A stretch of 64,000 nt of DNA, taken from positions 38,138 through 102,137 of the forward strand of contig NZ_BIMH01000015.1 of NCBI RefSeq assembly GCF_004000985.1. Reading direction: 5' to 3'. The notes beneath the pieces are model-generated. The model saw nothing but the letters and a program-made list of their open reading frames with translations, was not told the DNA's origin and did no database searches. Made by a program: the position numbers and the translations under genes. Shown piece by piece: positions 58,152-64,000 of this stretch (within the stretch, counting starts at the first letter, position 1; each line of letters begins with the position of its first letter). The stretch is from Paenibacillus validus NBRC 15382. GTDB taxonomy: Bacteria > Bacillota > Bacilli > Paenibacillales > NBRC-103111.

Positions 58152-59031
58152 GTACAGGGACGGATCGAGCCCCTGCCGGTTTATGGACGCGTTCGACCCG
58201 CAATTGAATTTGCTTATCCAGATGCTCCGGCTTAATGCTCGGGTTGCCCGCATTGATGCGCGGGATTTCCATGGGATTGGAGCTGCGCGTCGCCATCTCG
58301 CTGACGATCGTGAACGCGTACCGGAATCCGGCGTCCCGTATAAGCGACTTGGCCGTATCAGAGAAAATGCCGAACGGATAGGCATACGCCTTGGCTGCGT
58401 CCGGGCTGCCGTACAGCTCTTGCAGCCGCTGCGCGCATGCTTGGCTGTCCTGGCTTACCCTCTCGATATACTGCGCTTCGTTCTCCGGACCGCCGCCTGT
58501 TTCGAGCCGGCCGGTCAACGCTCCTTCACGTCCTGCTTTATAATGCAGCGCGTTAGAGTGACACTGTACGTCGAACATCCCGGCCCGGTAGCCGAGCAGC
58601 TCGCGGATATTTTCCCGGCTCAGCGCCGGAATCGAGGGGGCGTCGGGAGCAGCCAAATCCTGCGTGACGATAAAATTAACCGCGGGGATATCGAGTTCTT
58701 TTAGAATCGGAAACGCATAGTCATAGAAGCTTCTGTACCCGTCGTCGAACGTAACGAGCACCGCCTTCTCGGGCACGGGGGCCCCTTCGTAAAATCGGAT
58801 GAATTCGGAGAGCGAGATGAAGGTGTAGCCTTGTTTTTTTAAATACGACAGCTGGTCGCGAAACAGAGCGCTGCTGACGGTGCTTGAGCTTTGGTCCGTG
58901 TCGTGTACGTGGTGGTACATCAGTACGGCGACTTGATCGCGGTACGTCTGCTTCGGATTCGTTCCCCACAGCTCAAGCAGGCTGATGAGTATTACAGCGA
59001 CCAGAAGGCCGGTCAACAACTTTCGCGTCAT
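58147..59031 (-). CDS. Membrane-anchored polysaccharide deacetylase (NodB/PgaB-type)
   Basis: The 294-aa protein has one N-terminal hydrophobic segment (residues about 5-22) that acts as signal or anchor. The catalytic domain has VLMYHHVHD, LVTFDDGYRSFYDYAFPIL (the Asp-Asp of motif 1), DVQCHSNALH (the metal His in the position of motif 2), and AYAYPFGIFSDTAKSL. The full TFDDG makes it likely active, unlike the ylxY-like protein. Substrate probably an exported N-acetylated glycan. The stop codon is supplied by the edge of a dispersed repeat, so the C-terminus may have been altered by it. Confidence 0.88.
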   Translation of the reverse strand: MTRKLLTGLLVAVILISLLELWGTNPKQTYRDQVAVLMYHHVHDTDQSSSTVSSALFRDQLSYLKKQGYTFISLSEFIRFYEGAPVPEKAVLVTFDDGYRSFYDYAFPILKELDIPAVNFIVTQDLAAPDAPSIPALSRENIRELLGYRAGMFDVQCHSNALHYKAGREGALTGRLETGGGPENEAQYIERVSQDSQACAQRLQELYGSPDAAKAYAYPFGIFSDTAKSLIRDAGFRYAFTIVSEMATRSSNPMEIPRINAGNPSIKPEHLDKQIQLRVERVHKPAGARSVPVQ

Positions 59032-59228
59032 GGTCTAATCTCCTTCAAGGCCCGGTAGGGTCTATATACAGTTATAGCGATTAGCCCGGGAAATTTCAAG
59101 CAAGCGTGAGCCCTGCGCCCGCTGAACGTATTTTTTTATGCATCGGCGCGTCGCTTCGGCAACTTTTTCCATGGTGAGGGCGTCAATATAGTGGATTGAT
59201 AAGCCTTCATAAGGAGAGGAAGATTCGC

Positions 59229-61595
59229 TTGAAACTGATCAAAAAAGCCAGCTCGATCGCCGTCGCCTCCGCACTCCTTCTTACCTATGCTCCGCTTGCC
59301 TGGGCGGACGAAGCGGCATCTCCGTCAAGCAGCGTCGGCGCACCGGCGAAAGGCAAGGAAGAGACGCTGCCAAGCAACGTGAACATTACGAAAGAACGGG
59401 CCATCGAATTGGCCAAATCGTACATCGACCTTCCCGAAGGGTATGCGCTGCAATCGGTTAACCTGAATGCTTACGCGGTGTTCCGGCAGAAACCGGTTCC
59501 GACTTGGAATCTGTACTACGCCAAGAGATCGAAAGATCACGATTACGGCAGCATCAACATCACGATCAACGGGTTAACCGGCAAACTGACAGGGTACTCT
59601 TTCTATAACAACGATCCGAATTACAAACCGAGTTACCCGCCGAAAGTGAACTTCCAAGGTGCGAAGGAAATCGCGTCCCAATGGATCGATAAGCTGAACC
59701 CGGCAGACCGGAAGGAGCTTCGTTACAACGACCGCCAAGAACAATCGTTCCGCCCGCCGTTGAACGGCGATTATCAGTACAATATCCGCTTCGATCGTCT
59801 CGTCGGGGACGTGCCTTTTCCGCAGGATGGCATTCAAGTGTCCGTGAACGGAGAAGGCCAGGTAACCGGTTACAGCTATTCGTGGACCGATGCCGTGAAG
59901 TTCGAGCAGGGCGTAACGCCGATTGGCTTGGAGAAGGCGGCTCAAGCGTTCCGCGACAAAGCGGATGTGAGCCTCTCGTATCAAGTGCCGTACGAATCCC
60001 GCGGTGAGAAGAAGCCGCTGATCTCGTATGGGATGAGTACGTTTTTCTTGGCTGCGGCGAAGGGCGAACCGTGGAGCCCCAGCGATTTGCCGCTGATCTC
60101 CTCTGGAGAACGGAAACCGTTGACGGACCAGCCACTTGGGGATGCGCCGTCTGCAAGCCTCAATTTGTCCAAGGAAGAAGCGGCAGGGAAAGTCTTGAGC
60201 GTCTTCAAGCTGCCGCAGGATGCGAAGCTGGAGGATGCTTCTTATAATGAGTATACGAACCCGGAAACGGGCAAAACCGAAGCCAATTGGAACTTGCGCT
60301 GGAACCTGGCCCCGGACAAAGATACGCTGGGCAAGGGCGAGAATATGGTCTGGGCGAGCGTGAACAGCCATACCGGCGAAATCAAGAACTTTAACCGGAA
60401 CCTGTACATGGAGTCGTCCAAACCGATCGAACCGAAAGTATCGGCGGAGGACGCTTCGTCCAAAGCGGTGGAGATGGTGAAGCAGCAGCTGCCTGCTTAT
60501 ACCCATCAGCTCGTGCTGGATGCGGGCGTCTTGAAGCAAATTCCCGAAGAACGGCTGAAGAACATGCGTACTTGGGACGTGCGCTTTAACCGCGTCATTG
60601 ACGGCGTCGCTGCCGGCGGAGAGGGTGTGAACATCAGCATCGACCGGGATACGGGCGATATCGTCAACTACTACTTCTCTTTCAGCGAAAGGCCTTATCC
60701 GCAGCACAAGCCGGATGTGATCGCCCTCGATAAGGCAAAGGAGCTGCTGTTCTCGCAATACGATATCGAACTGTCGTACGTGCTTGATCAAGGGATTACT
60801 CCTTATCTGTCGAGCGGCCTGGCGGATAAATACAAGCTGATGGTAGCCTCCGGCGAGATTTCGCCGGGTACGCAGCCAGGCTCGGGTACGGACATAGCGC
60901 CGGAAGCAAAGCTGGTGTACGGCCTGGTGCCGAAGTATACAAGGGAGCCGTTCTTCCTGGATGCGCAAACCGGCCAATGGCGCAGCGCTACGACGGGCGA
61001 GCCGATTACGCTGGAGAAAGCGGTCGCTACGGATATCGAGGGCCACTGGGCGCAGCGAGAGCTTCAATTGATGCTCGACTATCAAGCGCTCGACGTCAAA
61101 GACGGCAAAGTGAACCCGCAGCAGGCGATGACCCGCGGGGAAATGATCAAAATGCTCGTCATTGCCATGAACGGCGGCAATTACGGCATTTATTACGCGA
61201 GCGACCGGACGGCCTCCTTCGCCGATGTGAAGAACGGCTCGACCTACTTCGCGTACGTCGAGAATGCCGTAGACCGCGGACTCCTCGACCCGGGAGCCGA
61301 GTTCAACCCGAACGCGATCATGACGCGGGAAGAAATGGCGCAGCTGATCGTTCGCGCGCTCGGCTACAAAAACTTGGCCGAATACGAGGCGGTATTTAAC
61401 GCCAATATCGCGGATGCAGCCAAGCTGAAGCATATCGGTCAAGTCGCCATCGTCGTCGGCTTGAACATCATGTCGCTGACGGACGGCAGCTTCAGTCCGG
61501 ACGAAGAAGTCACGCGGGCGGCAGCGGCAACGGCATTTTTCCGTTACTTGCAGAAGCGGGCGGAGCTGCAGCAGCCCCCGCGCTATTACTACTAA
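59229..61595 (+). CDS. YcdB/YcdC-repeat surface protein with SLH domains
   Basis: A TTG start nine bases after AAGGAGAGG gives 788 aa with a signal peptide ending near LAWADEA. Two or three YcdB/YcdC repeats follow (NVNITKERAIELAKSYIDLPEGY; SAEDASSKAVEMVKQQLPAY and related segments) with PepSY-like units such as GQVTGYSYSW. The C-terminus carries three S-layer homology units from about residue 610: DIEGHWAQRELQLMLDYQ, SFADVKNGSTYFAYVENAVDRGLLD, and IADAAKLKHIGQVAIVVGLNI, each with the TRGE/TREE-type motif. SLH units bind pyruvylated wall polymer, so it is cell-surface. Function of the YcdB part is unknown. Confidence 0.88.
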   Translation: MKLIKKASSIAVASALLLTYAPLAWADEAASPSSSVGAPAKGKEETLPSNVNITKERAIELAKSYIDLPEGYALQSVNLNAYAVFRQKPVPTWNLYYAKRSKDHDYGSINITINGLTGKLTGYSFYNNDPNYKPSYPPKVNFQGAKEIASQWIDKLNPADRKELRYNDRQEQSFRPPLNGDYQYNIRFDRLVGDVPFPQDGIQVSVNGEGQVTGYSYSWTDAVKFEQGVTPIGLEKAAQAFRDKADVSLSYQVPYESRGEKKPLISYGMSTFFLAAAKGEPWSPSDLPLISSGERKPLTDQPLGDAPSASLNLSKEEAAGKVLSVFKLPQDAKLEDASYNEYTNPETGKTEANWNLRWNLAPDKDTLGKGENMVWASVNSHTGEIKNFNRNLYMESSKPIEPKVSAEDASSKAVEMVKQQLPAYTHQLVLDAGVLKQIPEERLKNMRTWDVRFNRVIDGVAAGGEGVNISIDRDTGDIVNYYFSFSERPYPQHKPDVIALDKAKELLFSQYDIELSYVLDQGITPYLSSGLADKYKLMVASGEISPGTQPGSGTDIAPEAKLVYGLVPKYTREPFFLDAQTGQWRSATTGEPITLEKAVATDIEGHWAQRELQLMLDYQALDVKDGKVNPQQAMTRGEMIKMLVIAMNGGNYGIYYASDRTASFADVKNGSTYFAYVENAVDRGLLDPGAEFNPNAIMTREEMAQLIVRALGYKNLAEYEAVFNANIADAAKLKHIGQVAIVVGLNIMSLTDGSFSPDEEVTRAAAATAFFRYLQKRAELQQPPRYYY

Positions 61596-61605
61596 AAAAT
61601 GACCA

Positions 61606-61631
61606 AAAGCACTGCCTCCGGGCAGTGCTTT
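61606..61631 (+). terminator. Terminator after the SLH protein gene
   Basis: AAAGCACTGCC, loop TCCG, GGCAGTGCTTT: 11-bp perfect stem, 10 bases after the stop. Confidence 0.85.
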
Positions 61632-61673
61632 ATTCGTAGAAGCTGGAGCGAAGTACAGTGTAGCGGGCTTAAG

Positions 61674-62144
61674 CTATTCGGCGAACCGGTCGGCCACGGA
61701 GCTTGCGCCAAAAGACAACGGTTTAATGCGCGCCTCATAGCCGACCGATGTGACCCAACCGCAAATTTCTTGAATCAGCGCTTTCGTCTCGCCCTGCTGT
61801 CCGATATCGATATGGATTTCGAGCGGCCATTGCGACAGCAATTGGTCCATGCCTTTGCGGTTCAGGACGTCGACGAGCTCCAGGCTTAGCTCGGTCTCCT
61901 TGTAGATGCGTGTGCGGAGGTCGTTTAAGGGACGGCTGTTTTTCCGGCTGTAAAAGAAACGGGCCCCTCTGCCGATTCGGTGAATGATCACAGCGGTAAT
62001 GAGCGTCGTATACTTGCGGGTTGTGTGCGAATCGGTACCGATGACGATTTTATACTGCGCATCGGGGTCGGCCTGCACGAAGGCATGCAGATCCAAGATC
62101 ATGTCTTCCAGCGTGACGGAACCTTTGGTAGGGCTAACGAACAT
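61674..62144 (-). CDS. ykuK: YkuK-like RNase H-fold protein (DUF458)
   Basis: The ATG 11 bases after GGAGGGAG gives 156 aa (a TTG seven codons upstream is possible). TLEDMILDLHAFVQADPDAQYKIVIGTDSHTTRKYTTLITAVIIHRIGRG is typical of B. subtilis YkuK; the Asp of GTDS and the later EIHIDIG Asp resemble RNase H-fold metal ligands. Biochemical function is not established; in Bacillus it is linked to stress and stationary phase. It stands alone, with AT-rich sequence upstream. Confidence 0.88.
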   Translation of the reverse strand: MFVSPTKGSVTLEDMILDLHAFVQADPDAQYKIVIGTDSHTTRKYTTLITAVIIHRIGRGARFFYSRKNSRPLNDLRTRIYKETELSLELVDVLNRKGMDQLLSQWPLEIHIDIGQQGETKALIQEICGWVTSVGYEARIKPLSFGASSVADRFAE

Positions 62145-62395
62145 AAGCGGCTCAACTCCCTCCAAATTTGAAATGGACCTCTCTCTATATTTTACGCCAA
62201 ATGAAGCAAAATAGTTTAAAGTTCCGCGGCTTCAGCCGCCTAATTATCGTTCAATCCGCATGAAACAAGAATAGGCGGGTCAACCTGGTACAGAGATTTC
62301 TAAAAATTCTGAAAAATAGATGCAAGTGCAGCGCTTTCATCATATAATAGAAGTAATCTGCCGGCATTGGCCGCAGCAAAAGGAGGCATGGAGTC

Positions 62396-62527
62396 ATGGA
62401 AGGAAGATTGTCCGTCGGGTTGATGTTCGGAGTGATGCTCAGCGTTCCCCTTTGGCTGTCCATGATCGGATGGATGCGGTTGGTTGAATCGGCTGTCGGG
62501 TATTTGTCCCGGCTGCACGTGCTTTAA
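62396..62527 (+). CDS. Small hydrophobic peptide, 43 aa
   Basis: ATG at 62396 is preceded by AAAAGGAGG with nine bases spacing and opens a 43-codon frame. It begins MEGRLSVGLMFGVML, continues into SVPLWLSMIGWMRL and ends LSRLHVL. Residues about 6-27 form one membrane helix. A TATAAT box lies at 62343-62348 and a strong terminator at 62600-62656, so it has the parts of a complete small transcription unit. I do not recognise a family; a small membrane regulator or spore protein is possible. Confidence 0.6.
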   Translation: MEGRLSVGLMFGVMLSVPLWLSMIGWMRLVESAVGYLSRLHVL

Positions 62528-62599
62528 TTTTACTATCGCTTTACTTGTTAACGCTTACAATATAATTTCCGGTGAAGATTACATGCGGCTGCGGATATG

Positions 62600-62656
62600 G
62601 AAGGACTGTGTTTCGGGAAGGCTTGGTGCCTGCTCGAAATGACAGTCCTTCTTTTT
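62600..62656 (+). terminator. Terminator downstream of the 43-aa gene
   Basis: GAAGGACTGT pairs with ACAGTCCTTC, and TTTCGGG with GCTCGAAA inside it. Followed by TTTTTG. Apart from it, the 62528-62773 stretch holds no gene. Confidence 0.85.
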
Positions 62657-62773
62657 GTTTTATCCCTCTCCTAAACCTGTCAGGTTCCCTCGTGTTCCTT
62701 TTTGCGCGGCATGCTTGTACAATAAAACTTATCGGATAACCTAGCGTATGGCTTGTCAAAAGGAGGCTGACCC

Positions 62774-63283
62774 ATGCCAGGGACTACGAATAAACGACGC
62801 ACGCCCGAGAAGGAAATGCGCGTGTTGTCCATAACGCTGGCAGGGTTGCTGCTGCTGTTCGCCCTGCCGTGGCACACTGCCCATGCCGGAATAGTAGAAC
62901 GGATTAAAGATATATACGGGATGCCCGAGCAAGTCGGGCAGCTCCAGGAGCAGTATGAAGAGACGAAACGGCAGCTCGAGCAAAGCCGGGAACAAATGGA
63001 GGAGACGGTGGCCCGATCTGAGGAAGCCGCCCGGCAATTCCGGGAGGCGGAAGCGAGGCTGCTGGAGGAGAACCGTGAGCTCCGCAGCCGCAACGATCGG
63101 CTCGAGCAGCTGCTCGAGCAAATGGAGGCCGCAAGACGGGCCCAATCGGTCCGAAATCGGCAAATTGCCGCTACCGCGCTGACTGCTGCCGGATTGGCGC
63201 TGCTTTATTTCATCATCACCCGGGTCATCCGCTTTACTTTATGGCGGCGGGGACGGGGCGGCGCGCAAGGGGGATCCGAATGA
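62774..63283 (+). CDS. Exported coiled-coil protein with C-terminal membrane anchor
   Basis: This 169-aa protein starts after AAAAGGAGGCTGACCC. It has a signal-like segment (about residues 17-37, VLSITLAGLLLLFALPWHT followed by AHA). A long Gln/Glu/Arg-rich coiled coil runs from about 45 to 125 (QVGQLQEQYEETKRQLEQ and onwards). A membrane helix at about 135-153 (ALTAAGLALLYFIITRV) and a basic tail follow. I do not recognise the family. Its start of the next gene overlaps by four bases, so it acts with the AIM24-like protein or is at least made with it. Confidence 0.75.
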   Translation: MPGTTNKRRTPEKEMRVLSITLAGLLLLFALPWHTAHAGIVERIKDIYGMPEQVGQLQEQYEETKRQLEQSREQMEETVARSEEAARQFREAEARLLEENRELRSRNDRLEQLLEQMEAARRAQSVRNRQIAATALTAAGLALLYFIITRVIRFTLWRRGRGGAQGGSE

Positions 63284-63978
63284 ACATTCACGTGGACGGA
63301 ACGGGGACGGAAGGACAAGCGGCGACGGTGGAGCTGTTCCACGGGGATACCGCGCATGTGCTGCACCCTTCCCGGATCATCGCTTATCAAGGCTCTCCGC
63401 AGGGGCGAGAGGACCGGATTTTAAATTTGTCCGGCATGTACCGCAAGAAAAAATGGGTCGAATCGCGCATCGCCGGACCCGCCCGGTTCGTGCTCGGTGT
63501 GCCGATGGGATTTCGTTTAAAGCCGTTGGAGCTGCCCGAGCAGAGCGACCTGCTGTTCGATATCCGCCATGTGCTGTTATATAGCGGCGGGATGAAGCTC
63601 GAAAGCCGCTTTCAGAAGGTCAAGCAAGCGCTTGTTACGCAGGACTGGGCGCGGATGAAATTTTCCGGGGGCGGACTGCTCGGGCTGCTGTCGGCCGGAC
63701 CGCTCTGCGATTTGACGCTCGACCCGCACCGGCCCGTATATGTCGATGTCGGCTGCCTCGTCGCGTTCCCGGAGAAGGCGGCGATGCGGCTGCGTGTGTA
63801 CGGCAATCCGCTCGCCAGCCAGCGGATGAATTATCAGTGGGAGATGACCGGGTACGGGAAGGTGCTGCTTCAGCCGACGCCGCGGGATAAAGCGTTCGCC
63901 GCCGGGATGCGGCAGGATTCGCTGCTTCGCCGTGTATTAAGAGAGGCGTTGCCCTTCGGCGGCATCTTCATTAAATGA
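63280..63978 (+). CDS. AIM24-family protein
   Basis: Starting at the ATG that overlaps the previous stop (ATGA), with AAGGGGGATCCGA as RBS, the protein is 232 aa. FHGDTAHVLHPSRIIAYQGSP, FSGGGLLGLLSAGP, PVYVDVGCLVAFPE and YGKVLLQPTPRD-like strands fit the AIM24 (TRAP-like beta-barrel) fold. Bacterial AIM24 proteins form large cyclic assemblies in structures; their function is unclear, and the yeast homologue is mitochondrial. No signal peptide. It ends close to the right edge of the window (63978). Confidence 0.75.
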   Translation: MNIHVDGTGTEGQAATVELFHGDTAHVLHPSRIIAYQGSPQGREDRILNLSGMYRKKKWVESRIAGPARFVLGVPMGFRLKPLELPEQSDLLFDIRHVLLYSGGMKLESRFQKVKQALVTQDWARMKFSGGGLLGLLSAGPLCDLTLDPHRPVYVDVGCLVAFPEKAAMRLRVYGNPLASQRMNYQWEMTGYGKVLLQPTPRDKAFAAGMRQDSLLRRVLREALPFGGIFIK

Positions 63979-64000
63979 CATTTTATGTATATGTTAATAG

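Noticed and set aside
59574..61442. 622-codon minus-strand frame opposite the YcdB/SLH gene
   Set aside because: Antisense to a gene with a signal peptide and SLH units. The translated product is rich in Arg/His/Leu with no domain.
62315..62340. Catabolite-responsive element near GCAGCGCTTTCATC
   Set aside because: The right half matches the cre consensus but the left half does not.
1..64000. CRISPR arrays, tRNA/rRNA genes, insertion sequences, prophage or toxin-antitoxin modules
   Set aside because: I scanned by eye for regularly spaced repeats, tRNA T-loop words, transposase motifs and phage genes and saw none that could be supported.

Overview
The window looks like chromosomal DNA of an endospore-forming Bacillota, most likely Paenibacillaceae. 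It has spore genes (cwlJ, a YhcN-type lipoprotein, ylxY, ger remnants), an S-layer (SLH) protein, a YesN/YesM-type two-component system, HxlR, and B. subtilis-like PucA-M and PncA/PncB proteins. The first ~9.9 kb reads visibly more AT-rich than the GC-rich remainder. I saw no tRNA, rRNA, CRISPR array, insertion sequence or prophage.

Layout. (1) 1-3300: sporulation and germination genes plus what looks like a decayed gerA-type operon. (2) 3340-9870: a redox and formaldehyde block. A QorB-like quinone reductase, an Rrf2 regulator, HxlR and a DJ-1/PfpI protein precede hxlA-hxlB-zwf-gnd. Together the last four enzymes make a complete dissimilatory ribulose monophosphate cycle (formaldehyde to CO2 with two reductions). 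TTGTAA-N7/8-type dyads recur upstream of three genes here. (3) 9890-14070: an EamA transporter divergent from a MocR regulator, an unknown small protein, and adenosine deaminase. (4) 14670-35251: a long, tightly packed, co-oriented purine-degradation locus. It runs PucR-family regulator, pucA, pucB, a four-gene BMP-type ABC importer, xanthine dehydrogenase pucC/D/E, pucL (OHCU decarboxylase-uricase), pucM, pucH, pucF, pucG, an HpxW-like oxamate amidohydrolase and a one-domain CHR-family transporter. The expected flow is imported purine to xanthine, urate, allantoin, allantoate, ureidoglycine and oxalurate, and perhaps on to oxamate and oxalate. (5) 35.5-43 kb: two Dabb proteins, an SEC-C protein, the pncA-pncB NAD salvage operon behind a strikingly foldable leader, an SRPBCC protein, an SDR, trxB and uppP. 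(6) 43.2-53.4 kb: a response regulator, histidine kinase and sugar-binding lipoprotein in one overlapping operon, then mglBAC with a tandem 14-bp direct repeat upstream, then a chemoreceptor. (7) 53.5-64 kb: mostly single genes: a VanY-like carboxypeptidase, AlkD, nitroreductase, queF, a luciferase-like oxidoreductase, a polysaccharide deacetylase, a YcdB/SLH surface protein, YkuK, a 43-aa membrane peptide, and a coiled-coil/AIM24 pair.

Non-coding signals found by eye include about 15 intrinsic terminators, two intra-operon hairpins directly after binding-protein genes, two good sigma-A promoters (add, BMP operon), a dispersed AAATAGCGGAAC-bounded palindromic repeat, a second short dispersed repeat, and several candidate operators. 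Function names rest on recognised motifs and remembered family sequences; no database search was run.
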